A stretch of DNA of 64,000 nt, from positions 5,622,001 to 5,686,000 of the forward strand of contig JAGTYA010000026.1 in the NCBI GenBank assembly GCA_024291935.2, written 5' to 3'. Positions 22,689 through 34,427 of the stretch are shown one piece after another; position 1 is the first letter of the stretch; each line of letters starts with the position of its first letter. This stretch comes from Okapia johnstoni (lineage: Eukaryota > Chordata > Mammalia > Artiodactyla > Giraffidae). Position numbers and translations under genes: made by a program. The notes beneath the pieces are model-generated. The model made no database searches. It was not told the DNA's origin and saw only the letters and a list, made by a program, of their open reading frames with translations.

Positions 22689-24100
22689 GCCTCCCCACCC
22701 CTCCTTCGGCTCGCCTCTTCAGCCCCCACCCCCCTTCAAGCCTCTCTTCGCTCCTTACCGCTCTCCGGGGTGCACGTGAACGCGCACGCGTCACTCCCCT
22801 CTAACGCGGACACTTTGCCGGGCGCGCGCACGCGCGGATGCGTCGGCCTCGAATCGCCCGCGCCCCGCGACGCCGACGCGGCTCCCCGCCCCGCCTCGCG
22901 TCAGCCTGCCCGCCCTCCCGCCGGCCCACCGCCCCCGCTCCCCGTCGGCCTTCTTCCAGGGCTCCGGCTCTGCCCGCGGCTCGCGCCTGCGCGCAGGCCA
23001 CGGATCCTCCTCCCGCGCGCGCCCTGCCCCCCACACACCCTCGCTCGAACACACACTTCGCCTCGGTGACCCCGCCCCTCACTGGCCAGCTGCGCTGGCG
23101 GCCCTCCCCCACCTCGCCTGGGAGGGTGGTGACCCCCGACCCCCCAGAAAGCACAACGGGACCCCCCCCAAGCACTGCGGAGAAGCGCCCCGGTCCCCTT
23201 CAGCCGCCCTCTGCCCCAGTCAGCCCGTCACAGTCACACAACCTGAGGGCCGGGCGGCCTGGGCGAGGGCAGCCGTTGCCCGCCTCAGAGCGGGGATCTC
23301 CCGGGGTCAGGCCTCTGGGCCGGGTCGGCCAGAGTGCCCAGAGCGAGGGGGCGCAGGGAAGGGGCGCCTTCCCGCCAGCTGCCCTCCCCTCGCGCGCCCG
23401 CCGCTGGGCCGAGGCCGGCCTGCCCGCCATCCCCGGGCAGGCCCTTGGCGCCCCCGCAGCGGGGCCCGTTCGCCCTCGGCTCGGGGGGCTGCTCGGTGCA
23501 GCAGCCCGGCCCCGCCTCACCCACTCCTCGCAGCTCCGAAGGGGCAGGAAACGGGAGTAGCATGTCTGTCCTGGGCTCGGCTCCCCTGGGGGAGCTCCGG
23601 GCGCTTGACAAGGGCGTCCACAGGTACCAGGCTCGGGAGTGGTCGCCGCGACGGCCCGGGGGCGTTGGCGACCGGCGCGCCCGGCGCGCCCACCGCGGGC
23701 CCGAGGCGCCCGGGGAGGTGGCCCTGGAAGCCCCCGCTCCTCGGCCACGCTCAGGTTTCCGCAGCGCCCGTGCCCCCGGCGGCCCGGGTGGGACGTGACC
23801 CCGCCCCCGGCGAGTCGGGGCGCCCCCCACGGAGGGGTGCGCCAGCCGTCCTCGGCCCCCGGGCCGACCCCGCCGCCCCGGGCCGCGGCGGGCGCGGGAG
23901 GCCCGGCCGGGAAGATGTCGTCTCTCGGTGCGCGCAGCTTCACGCGAGGGTCAGCGACGGGGCAGCGGCCGCCGAGCCGTGCCAGCCCTGCCCACGAACG
24001 GGCTCCCGCGGCTCGACAGCTGCCCGACGGGCTTGCAGGCTGGGGACGTCGTCGGAGCCCGGCCGGAGGTATCTGAGCAACGCCATGCGAGCAGCCCAAC

Positions 24101-24495
24101 CGCGATCAGGGCATTTCCCCAGCCAATCTCGTGCTTTGGGGCCCGTTTAAATTATAAATCCAGTAAAGGACCGTGGCTTGGGCGTTACGCACCCGGGTCA
24201 GCTCTACTGGCTTCACTACACTCTTGCTGAGAGGTGTCACACACATCTTTTTCCCCCCCTGTCTTGGTTTCCTACCATTTAAACTCTTGATTCCTGGGAT
24301 CTGGGGATGGAGAGAGGAAAGGCATGCAGTGAATCATACAACTTCCATAAACAACCTCAAACTGTTTTAGGAAAACGTTAGAGGAAGACAATAATTGAAA
24401 TAATGATTGAGAGTTCGGTTTGAACTCTAGGGTAAAGGCAGCATGTAAACTCAAGGTATTATAATTTATTAGCACATGAGGTTTTTCTACATGCA
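24101..24495. other. Intergenic sequence just upstream of the KDM2A island
   Basis: Unique-looking transition from the CpG island to AT-rich DNA. No gene or repeat was recognised. Confidence 0.4.
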
Positions 24496-24499
24496 AACT

Positions 24500-24690
24500 T
24501 GGGGAGCTTTACAGATATTCTCTGCTTTGTCTCAGGACATCTTTGGAAATAAGCTGAAGTGCCCATCAGCATTATACTCATTTCAAAGATTAGACACTTC
24601 AAGTACAGAAAGATTAAACAACTTTCATGACTACTCTAATAGAGGGGAGTTCAGCTCTGCCATACCAGACCTCAGCACCTCACAAACAAC
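24500..24690 (-). repeat. MIR SINE
   Basis: Reverse MIR order on the plus strand: 'actcatttcaaagattagac', 'agaaagattaaacaactttc', 'ggggagttcagctctgccat'. Confidence 0.6.
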
Positions 24691-25745
24691 AAAAGGTTTG
24701 TTAATATGGTATTACCCTCTTGCATTCCAGTCACTGGGAAATGTTCTTTATTCTAATACCAGTTTTGTTCAGATGTCTTAGATTTCCAGAGTAAATGAAG
24801 GGCTTCACCCAAAATTATCAGGCCTAAAGCCTAAGTGTTTCCTACTATAGTAAAATATATTTAAAAGGCAGCAGTCTTTAACACTGGCACTACCAGATGG
24901 GATCCCATAGGCATCTGGATCTCCGCAGGTAGAGGAAAAGGCAGCAGCTTGTGTGTTTTGTCTTTAAGGAGAGATTTTGCCATTGTCAGGTTGAGTGTCA
25001 GGCCTCATTGCTATTTGCAAAATAAATGGCTATATTTCCTTCCCACACATCCCTATAAATCCATGAAATATTTACTTGGGGGCAGAGAGAGAGAAGGAGG
25101 TCTCTAGCAGAAGCTCAACTTGGTCTTGCCCTTTGTCTTAAAATCCAGGACTCTTAAAGTGATTAACCATCTCACCTTCAGACAACAGATGCCTCCTGCA
25201 GGTTTAACTAAGGCGCCTATGCTGGGAGGAAACCCACGGCAGCTCCAAGAACAATAATAGTAATACTTACTTTGAACAGGACTTCGGGTAAAGGTTTGTC
25301 AGATTGCAGCCAGCTCCTTTCCAGTTGAAAACCATTTGTTAACTAGTCTGCATTGAGGGACATGACGTTTAAGCAGATACCCACAGTGGTTTCTCCATAG
25401 GCGGGCTTTGTTAATATTCCAAGGCAGATGTGCAGGGTGAGATAAGAGATAGGCAGATGGCTAGTGATTCCCCCTCACAATGGCTCTGGTTGGCAAGGGC
25501 ATACCATGAGGCTCACTGCTTTGCCCCAAAAGAGCCATTTTCAAGGAGAACAGAGCTTGGGGATTCCCCAAGAAGGCCGCTAGAACTGTGAACATCTAGC
25601 TATACGTCTTCAGCTGCAGGGAGAGAGCAAGAGTAGTAGATGGAGAGAGAGAAAGAAAAATTCCTTCTAGAAGCATTAAGAAGAGACTCTGACTGGAATA
25701 AACTGGTGTCTTGGTAAGATATTAACAAATATCTGCTTTCTTAAG
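24691..25745. other. Unassigned intergenic sequence
   Basis: No gene, RNA or confident repeat was seen. A purine-rich (gagaga)n patch lies near 25,620-25,660. Confidence 0.4.
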
Positions 25746-25750
25746 CAAAG

Positions 25751-25955
25751 CTGGTGGTTTAGTCGCTAAGTCACATCCAACTTGTTACCCCATGGACTGT
25801 AGCCCGCTGGGTTCCTCTGTCTATGGGATTCTCCAGGCAAGAATACTGGAGTGGTTTGCCATTTCCTTCATCCAGGGCATCTTCCCAACCCAGGGATTGA
25901 TCCTGGGTCTCCTGCACTGCAGGCAGACTCTTTACCAACTGAGCTACCAGGTTAT
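25751..25955 (-). repeat. Bov-tA SINE
   Basis: Bov-A body ('ttctccaggcaagaatactg') followed by the reversed tRNA-like head ending 'caactgagctaccagg'. Confidence 0.9.
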
Positions 25956-26089
25956 ATTAAGCAAAGCTAAGACCCAACAAATACTGAGAGCCAAAATCTA
26001 TATCACCTTCAAAAAGAGAACCCTGTAATCTGATCAACTGAGTTAAGCTATTTCCAATGTCATTGCACTCCCTAAATATTAAGGAGGAA

Positions 26090-26352
26090 GTAGGAGAAGG
26101 CAATGGCACCCGACTCCAGTACTTTTGCCTGGAGAATCCCATGGATGGAGGAGCCTGGTGGGCTGCAGTCCATGGGGTCGCGGAGAGTCGGACATGACTG
26201 AGCGACTTCACTTTCACTTTTCACTTTCATGCATTGGAGAAGGAAATGGCAACCCACTCCAGTGTTCTTGCCTGGAGAATCCCAGGGACGGCGGAGCCTG
26301 GTAGACTGCCGTCTATGGGGTCACACAGAGTCGGACACGACTGACGCGACTT

Positions 26353-26384
<32 letters not shown>
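26090..26384 (+). repeat. Bov-A2 SINE with (CAG)10 tail
   Basis: Two Bov-A monomers with the linker 'ttcactttcacttttcactt' between them. The 3' tail is ten perfect CAG units at 26,355-26,384. Confidence 0.95.
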
Positions 26385-26385
<1 letters not shown>

Positions 26386-26449
26386 GATGTCCTAAACAGT
26401 GTAGATCTAAACCAAAAAAGAAAAGCTGGTCTTGAAGATCTCCTAAGAG

Positions 26450-26645
26450 TTAGCATGCATGTGTTCTCAGTCGTGTCCATGGACTGTAGCCTGCTAGGCT
26501 CCTCTGTCCGTGGGATTCTCCAGGCAAGAATACTGAAGTGGGTTGCTATTTTGTCCTCCAGGGGATCTTCCTGACCTAGGGATCAAACTCAAGTCTCCTG
26601 CATTGACAGGCAAAGTCTTTACCACTGAGCCACCTAATAAGCCCA
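26450..26645 (-). repeat. Bov-tA SINE
   Basis: Bov-A body and reversed tRNA-like head ('accactgagccacctaataa'). The end of the tRNA-like head is diverged. Confidence 0.85.
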
Positions 26646-26654
26646 CAGGAGGTA

Positions 26655-26835
26655 ATGTAGCCAGTAATTTAAAAGCTTTGGCATCAGAGACTGAAGGTCT
26701 GCTCTTCGGGCTACCAGCTACTTGGTCCTAATGAATGCCTCAAAGACTGAGTGTTTCTTCTATACAGTGGGGAAAATACCTAACACTCAGGATGAAATGA
26801 ATAGTGTCTTAAAGCCCAGTGTCTGGCACATAATA
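26655..26835 (+). repeat. MIR SINE
   Basis: MIR order is weak but present: 'ctttggcatcagagactgaa', 'gggctaccagctacttggtc', 'tatacagtggggaaaatacc', 'agtgtctggcacataatagc'. Confidence 0.6.
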
Positions 26836-27383
26836 GCCACAGATTATGAGCATTTACTATGTTTCTGACCTCCAGTTTTAAGGAGAGATGGCTTCAGTGT
26901 TTAAGCAGATTTATGTATCGTGTAAGAAGTGACTTATTCATAGCTTTTCCTCTTTCCTTTCCCGGATCCTAGTCTCTCCTCTTCACCCCCTGACTCTGAT
27001 CTCTATTTTTCTATCATCCCTGACTCTGCCTCTCCCTGATCATCACTCAAGCATCCTGAAAAAAAAAAAAAAAGCATCCTAAAGTCTCTTTCTTTTCATC
27101 TTTCTCTCCATCACTCTTTCACTCCTCACCTGCTGTGTTCATTTCTCTCTCCAGGCATGCCCATGTCATCCACTCTCTCATCATCAAAGTAGACCTTGCT
27201 TGCCCATTTCCCTCTACCCATTTTTGGTGCACCCTAATCACATGTCCTCTCTGGTTTTGTAACAATCACTTCCTGAACATGTTCCTCCATCCCCTCTACT
27301 GGACTGTAAGTTCCTTGAAGGCAGGCTACATCTGTATCCCTCAAAAGACCTTCCAAAATTAGTATCAGATACTTGTGTCAACC
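26836..27383. other. Intergenic sequence, pyrimidine-rich, partly L2-like
   Basis: A 'tggactgtaagttccttgaa' followed by 'ggcaggctacatctgtatcc' resembles an L2 3' end. An A15 run (27,059-27,073) interrupts a duplicated 'gcatcct' motif. No coding content was seen. Confidence 0.4.
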
Positions 27384-27796
27384 TTCAGTTCAGTTCAGTT
27401 AAGTCGCTCAATTGTGTCTGACTCTTTGCGACCCCACGGACTGCAGCACGCCTCCCTGTTCATCACCAACACCCAGAGTTTACTCAGATTCATGTCCATT
27501 GAGTTGGTGATGCCATCCAACCATCTCATCCTCTGTTGTCCCCTTCTCCTCTCGCCTTCAATCTTTCCCAGCATCAGGGTCTTTTCCAATGAGTCAGCTC
27601 TTTGCATCAGTGGCCAAAGTATTAGAGTTTCAGCTTCGACATCAGTCCTTCCAATGAACAGTCAGGACTAATTTCCTTTAGGATGGACTGGTTGGATCTC
27701 TTTGCAGTCCAAGGGACTCTCAAGAGTCTTCTCCAACACCGCAGTTCAAAAGCATCAATTCTTCAGTGCTCAGCTTTCTTTATAGTCCAACTCTAC
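27384..27796 (-). repeat. BovB LINE 3'-end fragment
   Basis: The plus strand begins with the reversed (actga)n tail 'cagttcagttcagttaagtc' and continues through the reversed BovB 3' region to 'agctttctttatagtccaac'. About 410 bp, 5'-truncated, no complete frame. Confidence 0.9.
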
Positions 27797-29940
27797 TTAG
27801 GAAGGATAAAAATTAGGTGTTAGGTAATTATGGGTCTTAAGGGATAGAAAGTTTTCTTTTGAGTCTGAAAGTAAAATCTGAAGTGATCAAGAAAAGAAAG
27901 GAAGACAGAAATGCCCTGCAAATTTTTGTATCATTGAACGTTGATAACGTGAGATTCTTTTAAGTTTCATGGAACATGGTTGACCCTTTCCTTGGAACTA
28001 TGGGACCAAAGCCCTCCCTGGCTCAGTCTCTCCTTGCTGCCATTTTCTCCAGGCACTTGGCCTGCCTTTGTGCAAACCCACCTCTCCTGAATGATGGGGT
28101 GGACTTCGGCTGTGGGGCAGCTGCAGCAGCATCTGGGATCCACCTGCTCTTTTAGCAGTAAGTCTTAGCTTTGCCTGGGGGCCAGGCCACCCTCACTTCC
28201 ACATCTGAAAGGGAGATACTTCCTGCTCTTCCTGAGAGTGGGGCTGAAAGAGGCTGAGCCCTATGCCTCATGACACCTACGTTTAGTAGGGGGAAGTTTG
28301 TGTCACCCTAGGGTTCCAGGGTCTGTTTGCAACCCTGTGCTTGTTTGCTGGCTCAGCTGGTGATGGCTGATAGCTGTGGGGTACCCCAGCCACATCCCCA
28401 AAAGGCTAGTTGCCTAAACACTTGGGCCTGTTCCTGGATCCTCCCAGAGGGTCTAATCTTTGCACATCTTCTTCAAGGCATTCACTGCCTTTTGTCAACT
28501 TCAAAGTCTGGTACTCTTTCAGCTGTTTTGTGAGGGGCCTTACCAGCTGTGTGTTATTAGTCCAGTCCCTTAACCTATGAGAAACTTCTTTCTTTTATAA
28601 ACCAGAAATCATGACTCCTTGCTCTGTTTCCTCCTAGGATTATTGTGGAGTCAAATGGACTAATCAACAACTTCCTATGGAAGCTAATATATTTAGAAAG
28701 GATTGCTGGTTCTCTTATTTCCTTTTATTTATTTTCCTATAGGAAAGATTTGTTTTGTTGCCAAGTACCTTGTGCTTAACACTAAATTAAATGCTTGGAT
28801 GGAAAAAGGAGATTTTAAAAATTAGAAAGCGTGGCTTTTACTCTTTTTTTTTTTTTTTTTTGGCTTTTACTCTTGAACACTTTGCATCATGGAAGAGATG
28901 CCAGGAAGATGTGACATACCAAGATAACAGTGGTCATGACAATGAATTGCTGGAAAATAATGTAAGCAAGAAGAACTGGATCTAGAATTCTGCTTGGCTG
29001 TAGGCCCCATGGGACAGAAAGTTTTGTTCCTTTTGTTCATGTTTGCTGATGCCTGCCGCATGCCTAGAACAGTGCAGGGCAGAGTTGGCACTCACTCACT
29101 CATCGGTGTTTATTCAATCAATGAAGATCAGTGATGCTTTGAGGGACTTTGGAGGGCTTTGAACACTTGCAGAGAAGTTTGATTTTGACAGAGTAAGAAA
29201 GCCACATTATGTTCTGCAGCAAAGGTTTGATATAATAGCGATTATTCCAGGTAAACTATTCCTGCAGCTGTCACTTTAGCTAGAGTAGAGGTGATAGAAA
29301 CTAAAGTCCTTACTACTGCAAACCATACCGTGAGGTAAGTTTGCAAATTTTAGGCCAAGTACTTCACTCTATTCTAGCTTCTCTTGTGATCGAGTCTTTC
29401 TGCCCCACTTATCTCTGCCGTCTGCAGTTTCTGGGTGTCGTCCGTAGAGTCATATCAGAGCACAGCTTTTGATATGACATTAAAAAGTTAATATCACCAG
29501 CCAACTTTTTTTCAAAATGCCTCTTTAATTATACTACTGTTCATTATCTTTAGAGTGTTTAATTTTAAAATGACAGTCTCCTTTTTTCCCCAAATGCTTG
29601 CTAAATACTTAAACTCTGAAATGTATTCAGTCTTATTTTTCTTCCTGGCTAAATCTATTTTTGTACCCTCTGGGGGACTGCAAGAAAATATTGACTGCAG
29701 TTAAGGTGAGATTTCCATGTTATATTTTTTTGCAAATCTACTTGATTTGCCACAGCTTGCAGTTCATGTTTTGATTTGGTCATAATTACTAGATCTGCTT
29801 CTATTGTTGATCTAATTATCTTCTTATTGGTAAACTACATATCCTTAGTTAACTTTCAATTCTTCTATAATTTTATTGGTATAAGGAATGTGAGAGATAC
29901 AAGATCTATACCTTAGTCCTTTATTATTGAAACTGCTTAC
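27797..29940. other. Unassigned intergenic sequence
   Basis: No exon, RNA gene or confidently named repeat was seen. There is a T run at about 28,843-28,861 flanked by a duplicated 'ggcttttactctt' (28,831 and 28,862), which suggests a small local duplication or a very short insertion. Confidence 0.4.
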
Positions 29941-29957
29941 AAGATTTACACATCTAT

Positions 29958-30075
29958 TGGGAATTCCTTGGTCATCCACCGGTTAGGACTCTGAGTTTCC
30001 ACTACAGGGGATGTGGGTTCAGTCCCTTCTGGGGGAACTAAGATCCCGCATACTGAGGGGTACAGCCAAAAAAAA
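29958..30075 (+). repeat. CHR-2-type SINE with 17-bp target-site duplication
   Basis: tRNA-like head 'tgggaattccttggtcatcc', a tail of A residues, and a perfect 17-bp flanking repeat (aagatttacacatctat) at 29,941-29,957 and 30,076-30,092. The leading A of the right copy could belong to the tail. Confidence 0.95.
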
Positions 30076-30092
30076 AAGATTTACACATCTAT

Positions 30093-30828
30093 GTTTTTAA
30101 TGGACATTTTATACTGGTGAAGGCTTATGTTTTGTATAAATGTTTATATTTTTATGATATATTTAAAAATTTTCTATTTCATTTCAGTATTTAGTGCTTA
30201 TTTACTATTTCCTATATTTTATGCATTATAGTCAACAAATTCAGAAAAGTGGGCAAATTGAATTCTCAATTCTGGATTGCTGGAAGATAAATATAGACTT
30301 GGCAGAAGCTTGCTTATTCTGAATTCACATTATTCCTCTTGAAGGGACCATATTCATTTCTATATGCATTTAAGTTGCTCCTTAATACACAGGCCTGTGA
30401 TTCTGAAAGCTATTGATAGTAAAACAATATACTACTAATTTCCAGTGCTTTCTCTTCATTCTCAGGTGTATTTCTGATTAAATCTGCAAACCTCTGTCTC
30501 ACACTTGACTGGATCTCTGTATGACCATTATCCTCATCAACCACAAAATGCATGCCAATTTCTGACTGCTGGCTGGGTCTTCAAGATTTAAAGTATAAGA
30601 CTTGGACCCTGCCCTCAAGGAGCTTACTATTTATAGAAAAAAAAAAAAAGACTACTTTGAAAATGCCAACCTTCATCGACAAGCAGCAGCATGGCAGAAT
30701 TCGGGAAGGGAGAAGTAAAGAGGATTCCCACAGGGCCCCGGGGGAGGTGGGACTACCCCCCTCTCTCTTCCAGGACTTCATAATGCGTTTCTCAGTGTCG
30801 CATTAACTTTTTCTGTATAGTGCCTACT
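30093..30828. other. Unassigned AT-rich intergenic sequence
   Basis: Nothing recognised apart from an A13 run near 30,637-30,650. Confidence 0.4.
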
Positions 30829-31106
30829 GCTGCTGCTACTGCTAAGTCACCTCAGTAGTGTCCGACTCTGTGCAACCCCATAGATGGCAGCCCAGCAGGC
30901 TCCGCCGTCCCTGGGATTCTCCAGGCAAGAACACTGGAGTGGGTTGCCATTACCTTCTCCAATGCATGAAAGTGAAAAGTGAAAGTGGAGTCACTCAAGT
31001 CGTGTCTGACTCTTAGCGACCCCATGGACTGCAGCCTACCAGGCTCCTCTATCCATGGGATTTTCCAGGCAAGAGTACTGGAGTGGGGTGCCATTGCCTT
31101 CTTCGA
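30829..31106 (-). repeat. Bov-A2 SINE
   Basis: Reversed (CAG)n tail 'gctgctgctactgctaagtc' on the plus strand, followed by two reversed Bov-A monomers separated by 'aaagtgaaaagtgaaagtgg'. Confidence 0.9.
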
Positions 31107-31149
31107 GTGCCTACTAGGTCCTCCTCTATTTAAAGGGGATATTAATGTG

Positions 31150-31320
31150 AATTACAGAATCTTAGAGTTGGTTGGCATGGAGCTCAGAGGTCATTTACCC
31201 CAACCTGCTCATTTAAAAAAACCTGGCAGTCTGAGTCCCAGAGATGTTAAGCAGTTTGGCTGAGGTCATGCAACTAGTTTAGTAATGAAATTGGAACCAT
31301 AAACCATGTCTTCTCATAGC
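31150..31320. repeat. Ancient mammalian repeat (MIR-related, family uncertain)
   Basis: The blocks 'agaatcttagagttggttgg', 'gagctcagaggtcatttacc' and 'gagatgttaagcagtttggc' are shared by a common old mammalian repeat. I could not decide the family. Confidence 0.4.
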
Positions 31321-31636
31321 TGCTTTTCCTGCTGCTCCTCAAATTGATGACATTTTTCACCATCAGATCAAATGTTTGTTCGTTCATTCCTTCCTCCAAG
31401 GGAGCACCTGCCTGTTTGAGATGGTGTGCTTGGCACAGAGGTTGCAAGGTGAGTGCAAATGAGACCTCTTTGGGGTGGGGCAGGTGACTGTATAAATTAG
31501 CCTCCAAACTGAGACCCTTTGAAACAATGAAAGGGTCTAATAACTATATGCACATCAAGTGTAAACCAAGACGAGTGTTGCGATGGATACCAGGTCTGTG
31601 CAGGATAGATAGGAGGTCTGTATAGGATACTGTGGA
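31321..31636. other. Unassigned intergenic sequence
   Basis: Nothing recognised. Confidence 0.35.
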
Positions 31637-31840
31637 GAGCTTCCGCAGTTGCTCAGCAGGAAAGAATCTGCAATGCAGGTGACACAGATTTGATCCCTGG
31701 GTCAGGAAGATCCCCTGGAGGAGGAAATGGCAGCCAATTCCAGTATTCTTGCCTGGGAAATCCCATGAAGAGAAGCCTGATGGTCTGTGGCCCATGGGGT
31801 CACAAAAAGAGGTGGACAGGACTTAGCAACTAAACAACAG
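31637..31840 (+). repeat. Bov-tA SINE
   Basis: tRNA-like head 'gagcttccgcagttgctcag', then the Bov-A body, ending near 'cagcaaggacaggatactgt'. The 12-base string aggatactgtg occurs on both sides (about 31,624 and 31,847) and may be its target duplication, which would extend the right end slightly. Confidence 0.85.
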
Positions 31841-32224
31841 CAAGGACAGGATACTGTGAGGACACAAAGGTGGGAGGGGCCAATTCTGCTGTGGGGGAGG
31901 GGTGTCCAGGCAGGGAAGGTGTCATGGAGAAGGTGATGCTTAAAATTACTGAGGTTTTGAGGTTCACCAAGAAGATGGTAGAGGAAGGGTGCTTCCCATT
32001 CCTGGTGTGCTCTAGACACAGCAGCACAGCGGACAAGGACTGAGCCTACAGAGGTAATCCTAGCCTAGAGGACCTCTCCCACCATATTCAGCAAGTGGAT
32101 GGGGATTTGTCCTTTGTAAGGGATGGGTGTTTGGTTATCCAGGTAGAAAATATCAAGTATCTACTAGGTAGCAGGCCCTGCTGTGAGCACTGGGAATGCT
32201 GTGGACAAGACAGATGCTTTGTGA

Positions 32225-32430
32225 GGCAACATGGTGTAAGGGTCCAGCCGGGACCCTTGCAGTGAACAGGGCACCTTGCTCGAGCCATACAGCTCCAGAG
32301 TTTCAGTTTCCTCATTTGTAAAAGGGTTAAGAATTCCTCCTCACGGTCATTGTTACAGGATCTGACTTCGAGTTTAACATTCACAGTGTTAGAACAGCGC
32401 CTGGAAGATAGTAGATGCTTATGAATAAGT
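32225..32430 (+). repeat. MIR SINE
   Basis: The MIR order is recognisable in its second half: 'cagagtttcagtttcctcat', 'ttgtaaaagggttaagaatt', 'gttagaacagcgcctggaag'. The preceding 32,150-32,224 looks L2-like ('aggccctgctgtgagcactg'). Confidence 0.6.
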
Positions 32431-34198
32431 TTGTGAAATAAACTGAGCTTGCAGTTATTTGAGAGCCCCATAGCAAATTTATTAAAGTCTGTAAATAAAA
32501 TAGGAAAGCTTCTGTGAGAAGGTGACATTGGAGTTGAGACTGTATGACATAAAGGAACGTTCCAGGGAGAGACAGCAACTTGACTAGAGCCCTCAGTGGG
32601 AACGGGCATCGGTATGTTCAAAAAAGCAGGCCGGAGTGACTGAGGTGGTGAGGCCAGTCACGCAAAGCTGAGAGTGTCCTCCCAGGGCGGGGGCCACTCT
32701 CAATGGTCATGGAAGCAGGGGAATGACAAGGTGAAATTTAGGTTTCAGAAAGAACTCTGAAGTGGGAAATCCAGGTGGGTCAAGAGATGGGGGTCAAGGC
32801 TGAGAGGCTCTGTAAGGACTGTGGTGGAGAGCAGTCTGCACCCAATTTGGAGATCCAAGAATCAGCAGCACCAGGTTAATCCCATGAAAGGAACACGATG
32901 GCCCATGGAAGGTGCAGAAGGAGTCTGGAACTCCAGGGACAGCTCCATCTGGGAGGACCGTGCCTGGCCCATTGCGGGCACTCAGTTACTGCTCGAAGAA
33001 TGAATGGGTGTAGGATGCGGCCTTTGGGAAGAGGAGCCCGTGGAAACAGCTGAGCAGGAAAGACCAGAGAGGTAGGACAGAGAGGATGAAAGCCGCGTGG
33101 AGGAGAGCGTCAGCTGGAGAGAGGAGTTGAGGGGTGAAATGAGACGGGAAGACCAGCCCTGGATGAGGAGCCAATGTGACGTCACTGGCATCCTTTGCCA
33201 GCAGTGTTAGTGCAGCTGGGGGCGGCGGAGTCACAACGCAACCAGTGGAGAATGACTGGGAAGTAAGAAAAGGGGGCACCTACAGCCCTCTTTCAAGAAA
33301 CAGGCTGTGAAGAGAAGAGGAGAAGGAAAGAAACATGCTTGTGTGTGGCCTACAAGAAGATGCCAGGAGAGAGAAAGGGCTTGAAAACGGAACCTGGAAA
33401 TAGGGATAAGGGATGGAGTAGAAGGTGCTCAGTGGGGGACAGTCAGGGTGGCCAACTGGCCCTGAGATAAGTGCCAGCTGAGAGAAGACACACCTTCCTC
33501 TGACCCGGGAGAGAGGTCATCAGGGAGATCACTGGCAGGTATGGCAGTAAGAGGCAGGGTGAGTTTACAGTTGAAAACCGGGGTGAAGAAGGCAGTTGCT
33601 GTCGGCTTTGAATTTCAACTCCTTCCTGCCTAACAGAAGCCACGTCTTAGTGCTCTTAGCTTCCCTGGGGGGAGAAGCAGTGCCAGTGATAGAGGGAAGC
33701 CCACTCCCTGTGACTGCAAGTCAAGCCAGAGGTCATGAGGACCCAGGCAGGTGGCCTGCACAAAAACGGAGAGCCTCGAGTCCGGAGCAGGGCACGATGC
33801 CCCAGCTGACAGATAAACAGGGCTTCTGCCGGCACCACCCGGCCAGCAGCTTCCCCCGGACTCCCCTGTGAGGGTGAGGTCTCCTACCCGATCCTTCTCT
33901 CCAGTCAGGCTTTGCTATGCTCCTCCTGTGCCCTGCTCTGCCCCCAAACCTGGGCACCAGGCCTTCCCTGCTTCCCCCTGGGAACTCCCACAGCACCAAC
34001 CCACCTGGACTGGCATATTTTTGCCACATGCCCTCTTGGCGCTAAAAGTCTCCAGTGTGTCTGATTCTTCCCTCCAGGGGAGGAATCCCCCAAGGCTGCG
34101 TGTGCCCCTTTCCTCCACTGTGTCTGGAATCAGGCCTGGAAAATAGCCACTTTCGATACATGTATACTGAGTATGGCTGAATCCTTCCACTGTTTAGC
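32431..34198. other. Unassigned intergenic sequence, 1.8 kb
   Basis: GC-moderate, with no SINE and no recognisable exon. The segment near 32,500-32,760 ('gaacgttccagggagagaca' and onward) resembles an old mammalian repeat but was not named. Open frames here are short and overlap each other on both strands. Confidence 0.4.
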
Positions 34199-34285
34199 TG
34201 ATGTTATCACAACATTGCTGATCGGCTATACCCCAATACAAAATAAAAAGTTTTGTATTCAATAAAGTTGAAAAAATAAAGCCAT
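34199..34285 (+). repeat. L1 3'-end fragment
   Basis: 'atcacaacattgctgatcgg' followed by 'ctataccccaatacaaaata' and an A-rich end is the terminal segment of artiodactyl L1 elements. Confidence 0.65.
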
Positions 34286-34427
34286 TTTCTCGCTCACTCA
34301 ATGTTGGTGAAGATAATGTGAGAGCAGGACACTGGTAGACAAGAGAGATTGCCAGGAAAGAGGTGGAACTGGCAAGAGTAACCATCAACTATAAAAGTAA
34401 CTCAAATGGGATGACCTGATGGGAGGC

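Larger units (their letters stand above)
22020..22690 (-). other. KDM2A: Probable KDM2A non-coding exon 1 zone
   Basis: The likely start region lies just upstream of the YY1-type element. Transcription would run through it toward lower coordinates, then the GGC repeat, and splice to the start exon at 20,554. Neither the cap site nor the donor can be fixed from sequence: candidates include GAG/GTTTGA near 22,016 and CCG/GTGAGA near 21,840. This is inference from position and motifs. Confidence 0.45.
22000..24100. promoter_or_regulatory. KDM2A: CpG island, KDM2A promoter
   Basis: About 2.1 kb of dense CpG with very high G+C and no interspersed repeats, sharply bounded by AT-rich sequence on both sides. 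The position, 1.5-3.5 kb upstream of the KDM2A start codon on the same strand, and the YY1, NRF-1-like and GGC-repeat elements inside it point to the KDM2A promoter plus untranslated first exon. There is no obvious TATA box, as usual for such promoters. Long overlapping open frames on both strands here come from the base composition (few stop codons) and are not genes. The island extends more than 1 kb upstream of the probable start site, so other transcripts could also start in it. Confidence 0.85.

Noticed and set aside
21872..24150. Many long overlapping open frames (up to about 300 codons) on both strands of the CpG island
   Set aside because: They overlap each other in several frames, are Pro/Arg/Gly/Ala-rich from base composition, and have no recognisable domains. 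GC-rich DNA has few stop codons.
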